The notes below the pieces were generated by a model, which was given only the letters and a program-made list of their open reading frames with translations, searched no databases and was not told the DNA's origin. A program made the position numbers and the translations under genes. Shown piece by piece: positions 17,255 to 25,365 of a stretch of DNA of 64,000 nt. Location: contig NZ_BJDY01000002.1 in the NCBI RefSeq assembly GCF_005405385.1, forward strand, positions 310,001 through 374,000. The letters are read 5' to 3'. The stretch's first letter is position 1, and every line of letters begins with the position of its first letter. The DNA comes from Lactiplantibacillus mudanjiangensis (GTDB taxonomy: Bacteria; Bacillota; Bacilli; Lactobacillales; Lactobacillaceae).

Positions 17255-17953
17255 TTAGTGCGCAGCTAAGCTTTGAATCAATAACTGGGCAACTGCTTTG
17301 GCAGAAAAGGGATTTTGACCAGTAATCAAGCGATCATCTTGTACGGCATATTCACGATAGGCACGTTTCTTTTGAAAATGCGCGCCATGTTCAGTCGCGA
17401 TGGTTTGGTTAAAGAAAGGGACGACCTTGGTCTTACCAGCTAACCGTTCTTCCATCTTGGTAAAACCCGTAACACGACGATCGGCAATCAAATAGTGATC
17501 AGGCCGATCCTGAATGTTTAGTAAGCCAGCGATCCCATGACAAACGGCGGTCACATAACCATTTTGATCATAGATAGCCGTGGCTAAAGCTTGAAGTTCA
17601 GGATTGTCAGGAAAATCCCACATGACACCATGACCACCAGCGTAGTAAATGGCCGCATAGTCGGCTGAATTGACGTCGTTTGGTGCCAATGAGTGCGTTA
17701 GGGCCCGTTCTTGAAAATCGGGCGTTTCGTAAAATGCCATAATCTCGTCATCGACATATTTCATACTACGGGGATCGAGTGGCACGAAGCCACCTTTAGG
17801 ACTAACGTAATCCACTTGGTAACCAGCCTGCTGTACCAGTTGGGCAAATTCGGTGGCTTCACCGAGCCACAAGCCGGTGGCATCGTTGGTGTGACCATAG
17901 CGGGTGGTATTCGTTAGGACGATGAGGATTTTCTTTTTTATTGTTGGTTGCAT
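17255..17953 (-). CDS. DJ-1/PfpI family protein (Hsp31-like glyoxalase/deglycase)
   Basis: A 232-residue class I glutamine-amidotransferase-fold protein. The nucleophile elbow is TAVCHG (Cys138, His139), with the acidic residue in GEATEF (Glu32) and the GGHG loop at 107-110. This is the arrangement of Hsp31-type proteins that act on methylglyoxal or serve as chaperones. Its start lies inside the end of the ArsR gene (16-base overlap), so the two are one transcript. The divergent quinone-oxidoreductase gene and the shared operators suggest an electrophile or carbonyl stress response. Confidence 0.87.
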   Translation of the reverse strand: MQPTIKKKILIVLTNTTRYGHTNDATGLWLGEATEFAQLVQQAGYQVDYVSPKGGFVPLDPRSMKYVDDEIMAFYETPDFQERALTHSLAPNDVNSADYAAIYYAGGHGVMWDFPDNPELQALATAIYDQNGYVTAVCHGIAGLLNIQDRPDHYLIADRRVTGFTKMEERLAGKTKVVPFFNQTIATEHGAHFQKKRAYREYAVQDDRLITGQNPFSAKAVAQLLIQSLAAH

Positions 17954-18273
17954 TGCATGATCTCCGTGACGTGGTTGAGTAAGTGAGTTAGTTGATCGAT
18001 ATTCTTTGTTTGATGGGTGAGGTAATAGAAATTCTTAGTCCCGATGCGATGATAATCGACGAGATGAGCCTCTTTTAAAATCTTTAAATGGTGTGAAACG
18101 GCCGGTCGCGACAACTGGGTGACACCGACTAGATCGGTGACTTGCAGGCCACTTTTAACGACGGCTTGGTCAAGCAAAGCCACGATAATAGCTTGTCGTT
18201 TCTGATCCCCCAAAGCAACCAAAAAGTCACTAGAACGGGTAAACTCTCTTTTTAGCTGAGTTAGTTCATTCAT
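17938..18273 (-). CDS. ArsR family repressor
   Basis: A 111-residue winged-helix regulator with the ArsR fold (LGDQKRQAIIVALL, then TQLSRPAVSHHLKILKEAHLV as recognition helix, then a beta wing). It has one cysteine, near the C-terminus (MQCNQQ), and no CxC or His cluster, so metal sensing is unlikely. It is co-transcribed with a DJ-1 protein and divergent from an oxidoreductase. Two nearly identical 16-bp dyads sit downstream of both -10 boxes, so it probably represses both directions. Confidence 0.88.
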   Translation of the reverse strand: MNELTQLKREFTRSSDFLVALGDQKRQAIIVALLDQAVVKSGLQVTDLVGVTQLSRPAVSHHLKILKEAHLVDYHRIGTKNFYYLTHQTKNIDQLTHLLNHVTEIMQCNQQ

Positions 18274-18289
18274 TTTTAATCACCTTATC

Positions 18290-18335
18290 GTTAATAATTT
18301 TAAACCATTAAAACATGAATATGAATACTTGTCAA
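18290..18335 (-). promoter_or_regulatory. Promoter and operator of the ArsR/DJ-1 operon
   Basis: On the minus strand TTGACA (18330-18335) is followed after 17 bases by TTTAAT (18307-18312). Just downstream lies GTTTAAAATTATTAAC (18290-18305), matching 13 of 16 bases of the dyad at 18413. Confidence 0.7.
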
Positions 18336-18372
18336 CTGTTTTAAAATCAGCGTTTAGTATGACATCTAATCG

Positions 18373-18428
18373 TTGACATTTTTGAACGATAGTCGTATTA
18401 TACTGAAAAATAGTTTAAAAATATAAAC
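18373..18428 (+). promoter_or_regulatory. Promoter and operator of the oxidoreductase gene
   Basis: TTGACA (18373-18378), 17-base spacer, TATTAT (18396-18401): a near-consensus housekeeping promoter. GTTTAAAAATATAAAC (18413-18428) covers the initial transcribed region, where a repressor would block the polymerase. Confidence 0.78.
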
Positions 18429-18446
18429 CATTGGATGTGCAAAAAT

Positions 18447-19463
18447 ATGACGAAAAAAACCATGTTGGCGGCAACGCTAACGCATTATCGACAAAATGAC
18501 CTAAAATTAACGCAAACATCAATACCAACAATTGGTCAGCATGATGTGCTCGTGAAGGTCCGTGCCGCGAGCATTAATCCGATTGACGCTAAAACGATGG
18601 CCGGTAAAATGCGCTTCATCCTATCATATAAGCTGCCGTTAATTATGGGAAGTGACTTTGCTGGAGAAATTGTAGCGGTTGGTTCCCGAGTCAACAAGTT
18701 TAAAGTCGGCGATGCCGTTTATGGGCGACCACGTAAAAGTCGAATTGGGACGTTTGCTGACTATTTTGCGATCAATGCAGACGAAATCGCGTTAAAGCCA
18801 AAGAATCTGAGCTATACTGAAGCTGCTGCCATCCCATTAGTTGGTTTAACTAGCTATCAGGTCTTACATGATGTGATGGCGATTCAGCCTGGTCAAAAAG
18901 TACTTATTCAGGCCGGAGCAGGCGGAATTGGGACATTTGCGATTCAATTGGCGAAACAGTTAGGGGCTTTTGTCACAACAACAACCAGTGCCGCACATCA
19001 GCAACTCGTTCGTGACTTGGGTGCCGATCAAGTTATTGACTATCATCAAATCAATTTTGCGGATGTCTTAAACCATTACGATGCGGTTTTTGATACTTTA
19101 GGTGGGCAGAATCTAGTACAGGCGTTTGATATTATCAAACCGGGCGGGCATGTGGTCAGTATTTCAGGTATGCCAACTGCGAAGTTTGCTAAAATGGCGG
19201 GCTTACCTTATTGGAAACAACTGGTATTGAGCCTTGCGAGTCGTCAGCTAATGCGGCGAGCTCGACAAACGAAAAGTCATTATGAATTCTTATTAATGAA
19301 ACCAAGCGGGGTAGAATTAGCAAAACTAACTGAAATGATTGAACAAAAGCGACTGCAACCGATTATCGATCGCGTTTTTCCGTTCGAAGCGATCAGTGAG
19401 GCTTTAGCCTACTCGCAACAAGGCCACGCAACTGGTAAAATTATTGTTCAGATGCCCATTTAA
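18447..19463 (+). CDS. NADP-dependent quinone oxidoreductase, MDR superfamily
   Basis: A 338-residue zinc-free medium-chain dehydrogenase/reductase. The N-terminal GroES-like part has VRAASINPIDAK and GSDFAGEIVAVG; the nucleotide-binding part has AGAGGIGTFAIQLAK (the AxxGxxG motif of NADPH quinone reductases). Zinc ligands are absent. Likely reduces quinones or alpha,beta-unsaturated carbonyls in the cytoplasm. The ATG at 18447 is favoured over 18435 because the weak GGATG at 18433-18437 is at useful spacing only for it; the choice is uncertain. Under the control of the divergent ArsR. Confidence 0.87.
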   Translation: MTKKTMLAATLTHYRQNDLKLTQTSIPTIGQHDVLVKVRAASINPIDAKTMAGKMRFILSYKLPLIMGSDFAGEIVAVGSRVNKFKVGDAVYGRPRKSRIGTFADYFAINADEIALKPKNLSYTEAAAIPLVGLTSYQVLHDVMAIQPGQKVLIQAGAGGIGTFAIQLAKQLGAFVTTTTSAAHQQLVRDLGADQVIDYHQINFADVLNHYDAVFDTLGGQNLVQAFDIIKPGGHVVSISGMPTAKFAKMAGLPYWKQLVLSLASRQLMRRARQTKSHYEFLLMKPSGVELAKLTEMIEQKRLQPIIDRVFPFEAISEALAYSQQGHATGKIIVQMPI

Positions 19464-19485
19464 TTTTTTGAGGAGTGAGTCCTAG

Positions 19486-20118
19486 ATGGAAAAGCCACGT
19501 GTCACAGTTGAACAAACGATTCCAGGTTTGGCTGCCGAAATTTATGATGATGAAGACCATTTTATGAAAGGTCGCCGGTTAGAAAATGTCGCTTGGCCCG
19601 ATGAGTGGCTGAGCCATCCCATGTTTGAACAAGTCTTGTTCGATCATGTTCAGTTTACTCAAAGCCAGTTGGAACGGCTAGAAATAACCGATGCCATTTT
19701 AACCAACTGTGATTTTTCAAACTGTCAATTAGAACAAGCCCTTTTTTATCGGGTAACCTTTAAAAACTGTAATCTATTAGGCGTGAATTTAGATCAGGCG
19801 ATGCTTAATCAAGTGACCTTTGAGAATTGTCGGCTAGACTTAGCGGCATTGAGTCGGTTAAAGACGAAACAAGCTGTGTTCAAAGGTTGTTCGCTAAAAT
19901 CAGCCAGCTTGACGGATAGCCAGACTTTGAAAGTGAAGTTTGAACAGTCTGACTTAGATGATCTACTTATTACGGGCACTTGGTTGAAGAATATTGATTT
20001 GCGTAGTTGTACTTTTGAAAAATTATCAATTGGTGAACGCGAGGTTCGCGGCGTTCGGGTAACCACTGAACAGGCTGCAACATTAGCGGCGCTATTACTG
20101 GGTGTTCGAGTAGATTAA
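19486..20118 (+). CDS. Pentapeptide repeat protein
   Basis: A 210-residue protein with A(D/N)Lxx-type pentapeptide repeats over most of its length (TNCDFSNCQLEQALFYRVTFKNCNL region, then further turns to about residue 185), giving a right-handed quadrilateral beta helix. A fold of this size is shared with Qnr/MfpA DNA-gyrase-protecting proteins, but no specific loop supports that role. It follows the oxidoreductase by 22 bases with its own GAGGAG, so it may be in the same operon and ArsR regulon. Confidence 0.82.
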   Translation: MEKPRVTVEQTIPGLAAEIYDDEDHFMKGRRLENVAWPDEWLSHPMFEQVLFDHVQFTQSQLERLEITDAILTNCDFSNCQLEQALFYRVTFKNCNLLGVNLDQAMLNQVTFENCRLDLAALSRLKTKQAVFKGCSLKSASLTDSQTLKVKFEQSDLDDLLITGTWLKNIDLRSCTFEKLSIGEREVRGVRVTTEQAATLAALLLGVRVD

Positions 20119-20119
20119 T

Positions 20120-20155
20120 AAAAAGGAAGCTGACTTCGCATCAGCTTCCTTTTTT
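20120..20155. terminator. Terminator between pentapeptide protein and Rrf2 genes
   Basis: AAAAAGGAAGCTGA pairs with TCAGCTTCCTTTTT around a 7-base loop; usable in both directions by the converging genes. Confidence 0.92.
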
Positions 20156-20159
20156 GTGA

Positions 20160-20588
20160 CTATGAGGTTAAACGTTGACGTAAAGCGACATCGTTCAACA
20201 AATCTTGTAAGGTAATCTTAGCCATTTTCGCTTCCGCGGCCGCTTGGATTTCTTGATAATAGGTCGTCAAGATTGGCGGCATCGCTTCACCAATTGGACA
20301 CTTAGCCGAAGTATGATTGTCAACGTTCAACAGTGCAGCCTGCCCTGGTAAGGTCCGATAGATATCTTGTAAGGTAATTTCAGACGGATCACGGGACAAA
20401 GCCAATTTAGTTGGACCTTGAACCGGGGCCAACAACTGTTCACGTTTTAAATTAGCGATGATTTTTCGAATCAAACTCGGTGAGGTTTCCAAACTACTAG
20501 CAATTTCATGACTCGTGATTTTATTGCCCTTGAAATAGGCAATGTAGACGAGGACATGAATCGTATCACTGAATTGCGTATTAGCCAT
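20160..20588 (-). CDS. Rrf2 family transcriptional regulator
   Basis: A 142-residue Rrf2-type winged helix protein (VLVYIAYFKGNKITSHEIASSLETSPSLIRKIIANL, then the GP-x-KLAL wing). The Fe-S cysteine triad of IscR/NsrR is reduced to a single Cys in SAKCPIGEA, so it resembles the CymR/YwnA-like branch without a cluster. It is divergent from a dinucleotide-binding protein, its likely target. A TTGTTA-N9-TAACAA dyad at 20611-20631 overlaps its own promoter region and may be its operator. Confidence 0.87.
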   Translation of the reverse strand: MANTQFSDTIHVLVYIAYFKGNKITSHEIASSLETSPSLIRKIIANLKREQLLAPVQGPTKLALSRDPSEITLQDIYRTLPGQAALLNVDNHTSAKCPIGEAMPPILTTYYQEIQAAAEAKMAKITLQDLLNDVALRQRLTS

Positions 20589-20610
20589 GACAGCTCTCCT
20601 TAATTAACTT

Positions 20611-20631
20611 TTGTTACTTATTTTATAACAA
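20611..20631. promoter_or_regulatory. Dyad in the Rrf2 promoter region
   Basis: TTGTTA (20611-20616) and TAACAA (20626-20631) form perfect 6-bp arms 23 bases upstream of the Rrf2 start. On the minus strand the segment includes a TATAAA-like -10. Confidence 0.45.
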
Positions 20632-20685
20632 TTTCGGCGATAAGTCAGTCTTTTAGTCGCGATTTAAGCTGAAAAGACTAATTTG

Positions 20686-20714
20686 TTGACTAAAAAAGAT
20701 AATTGTTTTAATCT
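20686..20714 (+). promoter_or_regulatory. Promoter of the dinucleotide-binding protein
   Basis: TTGACT (20686-20691), 17 bases, TAATCT (20709-20714), about 55 bases before the start codon. Confidence 0.6.
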
Positions 20715-20769
20715 ATTATTGTACTTAAAAATAATACAAAATATAAAAATAATTCAGGAGGACATTCAT

Positions 20770-21342
20770 ATGTCAGCAATTACAATTTTTGGTCAAGGTA
20801 ACATGGGTCAAGCTATCGGTGATGTATTCAAACAGGGTGGCAATACCGTTAATTATTTAGGTAACGGTGACGAGGTAACCGGATTAGGCGATATCGTGGT
20901 TTTTGCGGTTCCTTACAATGCAGCACTCGACATTGCGAAGAAGAATCAAGCTGCTTTGGCCGGTAAAGTCGTGATCGATATTACGAATCCATTGAACTTT
21001 GATACTTGGGATGACTTAGTGGTACCAGCAGATAGTTCTGCCGCAGCCCAAATTGCCGCGTTACTCCCTGATTCAAAAGTCGTTAAAGCATTTAATACGA
21101 CCTTTGCGGCCACCTTACAAAGTCGCAAAGTTGGTGATCAACCAACGACTGTCATGGCTGCCAGTGATGATGATGCTGCTAAACAACAATTAGCTGATGA
21201 TTTAACTGATAGTGGCGTTGCCTTTGTGGATGCTGGTTCATTGAAGCGCGCTCGTGAAATGGAAAGCTTTGGTTTCTTACAAATGACCTTAGCTGCTGGT
21301 GAAAAGATTGGTTGGACCGGTGGTTTTGCGGTTGAAAAATAA
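20770..21342 (+). CDS. NADP-binding F420-dependent-oxidoreductase-like protein
   Basis: A 190-residue single Rossmann-domain protein (ITIFGQGNMGQAIGDVF at the N-terminus, then DIVVFAVPY and VIDITNPLN) of the NADP oxidoreductase/YfjG-like family related to F420-NADP reductase. Lactic acid bacteria do not make F420, so another hydride partner is implied. The ATG at 20770 follows AGGAGG at ideal spacing; the longer in-frame start at 20683 overlaps the promoter. Divergent from, and probably controlled by, the Rrf2 regulator. Confidence 0.83.
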   Translation: MSAITIFGQGNMGQAIGDVFKQGGNTVNYLGNGDEVTGLGDIVVFAVPYNAALDIAKKNQAALAGKVVIDITNPLNFDTWDDLVVPADSSAAAQIAALLPDSKVVKAFNTTFAATLQSRKVGDQPTTVMAASDDDAAKQQLADDLTDSGVAFVDAGSLKRAREMESFGFLQMTLAAGEKIGWTGGFAVEK

Positions 21343-21349
21343 GTTTTAT

Positions 21350-21387
21350 TTAACGTCTGCTTGTTATGGCAAGTGGGCGTTTTTTAG
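21350..21387 (+). terminator. Terminator after the dinucleotide-binding protein
   Basis: AACGTC..TTG pairs with CAA..GGCGTT and is followed by T6, directly before the converging IclR gene. Confidence 0.7.
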
Positions 21388-21391
21388 AACC

Positions 21392-22132
21392 TTAAAATTG
21401 CAACGCAATGGTCTGGCTGCATTGGGTTAGAACTTGGGCCAGTCGTTTCAGGTTGCGCCGTTGCATCCGGTCTAAGGAACCGGCGACACCTAGTGCAGCA
21501 ATCACTTGATCGTTCTTAATAATCGGTACGGCTAAACAGCGAATCCCGAAACTGCTTTCTTCATCATCGAGAGCATAGCCTTGATCGTGAATAATTTTCA
21601 AATTTTGTAGAAAACCGACTTGATCCGTTAGCGTATATTTGGTTGCGGCCGAATTAAGTTGATGGCTAAGGGCTTGCTGTTGCGTGGTTGGCAAATAAGC
21701 CGCGATACATTTGCCGAGCGCACTTTCATTGATTGGCGCAGCTGAACCAATCTTGGCGTATTCGGCTAGATCACCTTGATAATCCACAACTTGCGTAATG
21801 ACTACATCTGGGCCAGTCAAAATGCCAATATAGGCGCTAACTTGATAAGGTTGCGTGATCTGTCGCATGATTGATGTTGCCACCCAGTTGAGCCGAGGGT
21901 TGTTGAATTGAATCAATGCTTGTTGGCGGGTACTAAGTGCGTACGTTTGGGCCTGTTTAGTGACATATCCCAGTTCAACTAAGCTGGCTAGTAAACGAAA
22001 TGCTGTGGTTTTATTATAGTTTAGAGCGGTGGCAATCGTCGTTAAAGTTGCGGTCGGCTGCTGATCTAGATAGGTCAAAATTTTAAAGGCTTTTGCCAAG
22101 GTACCAGACAGATATTGAGACATTGGGGTCAT
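21392..22132 (-). CDS. IclR family transcriptional regulator
   Basis: A 246-residue IclR protein. The N-terminal helix-turn-helix (about 10-70: LTTIATALNYNKTTAFRLLASLVELGYV) is followed by the GAF-like effector domain (about 80-240: SALGKCIAAYLP, IHDQGYALDDEE, GIRCLAVPI). It is divergent from a short-chain dehydrogenase with a TTTCA-N5-TGAAA dyad between them. IclR regulators usually sense small carboxylates or sugar acids; the ligand cannot be read here. Confidence 0.9.
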   Translation of the reverse strand: MTPMSQYLSGTLAKAFKILTYLDQQPTATLTTIATALNYNKTTAFRLLASLVELGYVTKQAQTYALSTRQQALIQFNNPRLNWVATSIMRQITQPYQVSAYIGILTGPDVVITQVVDYQGDLAEYAKIGSAAPINESALGKCIAAYLPTTQQQALSHQLNSAATKYTLTDQVGFLQNLKIIHDQGYALDDEESSFGIRCLAVPIIKNDQVIAALGVAGSLDRMQRRNLKRLAQVLTQCSQTIALQF

Positions 22133-22158
22133 CTCCTAAAATAGTTAAGTTAATTGTA

Positions 22159-22173
22159 TTTCAAATAATGAAA
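22159..22173. promoter_or_regulatory. IclR-type dyad between regulator and SDR gene
   Basis: TTTCA-AATAA-TGAAA at 22159-22173 is a perfect dyad, 27 bases upstream of the IclR start and 77 before the SDR. The TTTCA/TGAAA half-site type is common for IclR proteins. Confidence 0.5.
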
Positions 22174-22249
22174 CTTTACGAGTAATTTTGTCACTTTGAC
22201 GTGCTTGCGGTTAACTTGAAACGACCTTAATTTTTTAGGAGTGAGTAAA

Positions 22250-23008
22250 ATGACAAAAACAGTTGTGATTACCGGTGGCGTATCTGGGATGGGGTTAAGT
22301 GCAACTAAACTTTTCTTATCGCATGGTTGGCAAGTCGCAATGGCCGATTATAATGCCGACTTGGGTGCTAAAGTTTATCAGGAGCTTAGTCAACAATACA
22401 GTTCTAAACAAGTAATCTTTGTGCCAACCAATGTCGCCGAATTAGATTCAGTGATGACTTTAAAGGATGCTGTATTAAAACAATTTGGCCACGTGGATAG
22501 TATGATTAACAATGCCGGTGTCTTTACACCCGGTCGGTTAGATGAAGTTGAAGAAGCGGCTTGGGATCGGGTGATGGCCATTGACGTAAAATCAATTTTG
22601 TTGACTGCCAAGGCCTTTATTCCGGGGATGATGGCGCAAAAGCAAGGGACGATTGTGAATACGGCTTCGGTATCCGGATTAATGGGTGACTATAACATGG
22701 CGGCCTACAGTGCGGCCAAAGGGGCGGTTGCCAATTTGGTTAAATCGATGGCCTTAGATTATGCGCCATATCAAATTCGCGTCAACAATGTCGCTCCAGG
22801 CCCAACTAATACACCAATGTTTCAAGCTAATCCGCAAGCGGTGATCGATGAATTTATTCAAGCGAGTCCATTAAAACGGTTAGTGGAACCAGCAGATGTC
22901 GCTCGAGCCATGTATTTCTTAGCTACTGATGCCTCTGATCCAATTACTGGGCAAACGTTGCCTGTTACGGCGGGCTTCGGCTTATATAGTGGTCAACCAG
23001 TGCAATAA
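22250..23008 (+). CDS. Short-chain dehydrogenase/reductase
   Basis: A 252-residue classical SDR. The cofactor motif is TGGVSGMG, with MINNAG, then the YSAAK active-site pair (Tyr, Lys) and the upstream Ser in TASVSG, and VNNVAPGPTNTPM after it. An Asp (MADYN) at the end of beta-2 favours NAD(H). Substrate unknown; sugar alcohol, 3-oxoacyl or diketone reduction are family options. The ATG at 22250 is chosen because AGGAG at 22236-22240 is 9 bases upstream; a GTG at 22241 is too close. Probably controlled by the divergent IclR protein. Confidence 0.88.
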   Translation: MTKTVVITGGVSGMGLSATKLFLSHGWQVAMADYNADLGAKVYQELSQQYSSKQVIFVPTNVAELDSVMTLKDAVLKQFGHVDSMINNAGVFTPGRLDEVEEAAWDRVMAIDVKSILLTAKAFIPGMMAQKQGTIVNTASVSGLMGDYNMAAYSAAKGAVANLVKSMALDYAPYQIRVNNVAPGPTNTPMFQANPQAVIDEFIQASPLKRLVEPADVARAMYFLATDASDPITGQTLPVTAGFGLYSGQPVQ

Positions 23009-23058
23009 GTTGTGTTACGGTGATGCCTTATGTAAGATAAGTTACAGAGGTGAAATTA

Positions 23059-23469
23059 ATGAACATTAAAACAGCAAGTGAAAAGACTGGTGTTTCATCG
23101 GCCGCAATTCGCTATTATGAAAACGAAGGTCTAATTCCACCAATCGATCGAACCGCAGTCGGTAACCGAGATATTGATGATCGGATTATTCGTCGGATTC
23201 AGTTCGTCACCCAAATGCGGTCGGCAGGCATGAGCATTGACAGTTTGCGTCAGTACATTGACCTGTTCGACTCACCTGAGGAGACAAGTGAAGCTGAACA
23301 AACCCTATTACGTGAACAGCTAACCGAAATGGAAGCCAAACGTGACGACTTGCAAGTGGCGATTGATCATCTGCATGATAAATTGGATCATTTTTACGAA
23401 CACATGCAGGCGACCGCTGACGAGTTACATGAACTCGATCGGCAACATGCTGAAAAAAGCGAGTCATAA
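23059..23469 (+). CDS. MerR family transcriptional regulator
   Basis: A 136-residue MerR protein. The N-terminal winged helix is typical (MNIKTASEKTGVSSAAIRYY, ENEGLIPP), followed by a long coiled-coil dimer helix (about 80-125) and a charged tail without the Cys residues of metal sensors. It resembles the aldehyde/electrophile-type AdhR/NmlR group only in lacking those residues. The start at 23059 follows AGAGG. It lies 50 bases after the SDR gene, so the two may be co-transcribed. Confidence 0.87.
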   Translation: MNIKTASEKTGVSSAAIRYYENEGLIPPIDRTAVGNRDIDDRIIRRIQFVTQMRSAGMSIDSLRQYIDLFDSPEETSEAEQTLLREQLTEMEAKRDDLQVAIDHLHDKLDHFYEHMQATADELHELDRQHAEKSES

Positions 23470-23535
23470 TTAAAGAACGTAATGCCTAGCGTAGGTGACA
23501 ATCTAAGTCGATGTTAATGAGGTTCCCGCTCAGCT

Positions 23536-23582
23536 AAATCCCAGTAATTCCCAATTAATTTGGAAATTGCTGGGATTTTTTG
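23536..23582 (+). terminator. Terminator after the MerR gene
   Basis: AAATCCCAG pairs with CTGGGATTT, with a second inner stem AATTTCC-like; T6 follows. Confidence 0.83.
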
Positions 23583-23648
23583 CCATATTGCCGGCAAGTC
23601 AACTGACGTTTGTTATAATAAACCTTAGCTCAATACCTGGAGGACCTA

Positions 23649-24812
23649 ATGGAAACTGAAACGAAAGATTTACACTTAACGATTCCGGCTGAAATCGGTG
23701 AGCAGTTACAATTAAAAGATCAAACGTCGGCTAAACTAATCGTTCGGCGGGGACGCTTAGTGATTCAATTTGAAGAATCACGCTTAACTATTTTTCAAAA
23801 AGGGGTCTTAGCTTGGCCGGTTGTCATGGCGTTATTAGTTAGTATTGGCTATTATTTCTTTTGTGGTTGGCAACATAATAATTACGTTAAATTAACTGGC
23901 GATTACTCACTGGCAACGAGTATTATCATTGTCGGCGTTATCATGGGAATCTTATTATTTGCTGGTTTCTTTATTCGAGATCGGCATAATCCGCATAACC
24001 AATTTGTCCAAAATGTTTACTGGCGAAACTTTCCCGTCATTGTGCTATCATTTGCTTTAATTTTGGCATTAGTCTTAATCGGCGGCATGTGGCTATTAGG
24101 CATGATGTTCAAAGGGGCCGTCTTTGATCGCTTTACGGCTAGTATTATTTTGTTCGTCTTTGGCGTGGTGACCAATATCGCGATGGTCTATTTGGCCTTG
24201 ATCGTCGATGCCAGTATTTTATCGACTGTGCTTATTTTAGTCATTATGAGTGGCGTAGCGATTTCGATGGCAGTTAATAATCAGCGTTATTGGTGGCAAC
24301 ACAACTTGAGTTTTTTGGGTACCAGTAATGCGTCGAGTGGCTGGCAATTTAATGCCACGTTGATTTTTGCGGCTTTGCTCACAATTGCGTTGGTTGATTA
24401 TTTATTTGTTAGTCTTCAACGGCAATTTCCAAAATCACGCCGGTTGTGGGTCCTACGTGGCTTGCTCACGCTAACTGCCGTAGATTTGGGCCTAGTGGGG
24501 GTCTTTCCTAACAATGCCAACTCACACGAAATTCATGATCAATTTGCAATGTTTTTGGTTTATTTGATCATTGGCTTAATTGTTGGGGTTCGTTGGCTCT
24601 TACCACAAGTCACCAAAGATTTTCTTTACCTGTCTTATGGTGTTGGCGTGGCGTTAGTGATTGCTGAAATTCTGTTTCAAATTGTTGGTTACTTCTCGTT
24701 AACCGCGTTTGAAATTGTGGCGTTTGTGCTGGCTTTTGGCTGGTTATTGATGCTGCTGGAACGGATTGAAAATCTGATTGATGAGGGTATTGATAGTAAA
24801 TTAACCCTATAA
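23649..24812 (+). CDS. AbrB/MazE-like domain fused to a polytopic membrane protein
   Basis: A 387-residue protein. Residues 4-40 (LHLTIPAEIGEQLQLKDQ..AKLIVRRGRLVIQ) read like a swapped-hairpin AbrB/MazE/SpoVT domain. The rest, from about residue 48, contains about ten hydrophobic segments and resembles DUF998-type membrane proteins. The head would face the cytoplasm. Its DNA-binding ability is not established: it has few basic residues apart from RRGR, so a protein-interaction role is also possible. The terminator belonging to this gene is now 554 bases away because repeat copy B inserted at its stop codon. Confidence 0.7.
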   Translation: METETKDLHLTIPAEIGEQLQLKDQTSAKLIVRRGRLVIQFEESRLTIFQKGVLAWPVVMALLVSIGYYFFCGWQHNNYVKLTGDYSLATSIIIVGVIMGILLFAGFFIRDRHNPHNQFVQNVYWRNFPVIVLSFALILALVLIGGMWLLGMMFKGAVFDRFTASIILFVFGVVTNIAMVYLALIVDASILSTVLILVIMSGVAISMAVNNQRYWWQHNLSFLGTSNASSGWQFNATLIFAALLTIALVDYLFVSLQRQFPKSRRLWVLRGLLTLTAVDLGLVGVFPNNANSHEIHDQFAMFLVYLIIGLIVGVRWLLPQVTKDFLYLSYGVGVALVIAEILFQIVGYFSLTAFEIVAFVLAFGWLLMLLERIENLIDEGIDSKLTL

Positions 24813-25354
24813 TTAAAGGTTGAAAAAATAATTATGGCGATAGAAACCTTACCAGTATCGGCCTGAGTTATGCTAAATTGGTCACCTACGCCAGCCAGTG
24901 ATTCTGCCGGCTGTGGGGACCGGTTCCAGCCAAAGACCGGGCTTCCACCTCGCTTTTAAGCCTAGCCCAAACCGCTAGTCTCAAAAGTCGTCCACAGCGT
25001 AAGCCCGGAAAAATCACCCGGACTAACGCTGTTTTCACGGCCGGCGCCATCACTAACTGGCTCCGGTTAGATTACGGATGCTAATTAGTTAGTAATCACT
25101 ATTCTAGCTGAGAGTGAGCTCACATTGAGCCCAGCCGTTGGAGTCTCTTAGCAATTTTTCGCTTAGAGACTGGCGTTTTTGAAACACGGGTTTAGTGGTT
25201 CAAAACGACGGTTCAGACCGCCCACATTGAACCGGTCCGCCCACAGCGTTCCGGCTCAAGGTGGGCGAACGGTAGGTGGCAAGTAGGACTAGTTTTGATC
25301 GATTAATGCTTATCATATCAACGATTATTGCTAAAAATAGCTTTCAACCTTTAG
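24813..25354 (-). mobile_element. MITE-like structured repeat, copy B
   Basis: A 542-bp element in inverse orientation to copies A and C. The ends TTAAAGGTTGAAA (24813) and CTTTCAACCTTTAG (to 25354) are inverted repeats. The flanks CCCTATAA (24805-24812) and CCCTATAA (25355-25362) are a perfect 8-bp target duplication, and the left one contains the stop codon of the upstream gene. Internal hairpins at 24954-24986 and 24995-25031 match those of copy C. No conserved reading frame, so it is non-autonomous. The transposase family is not identified. Confidence 0.92.
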
Positions 25355-25365
25355 CCCTATAACTG

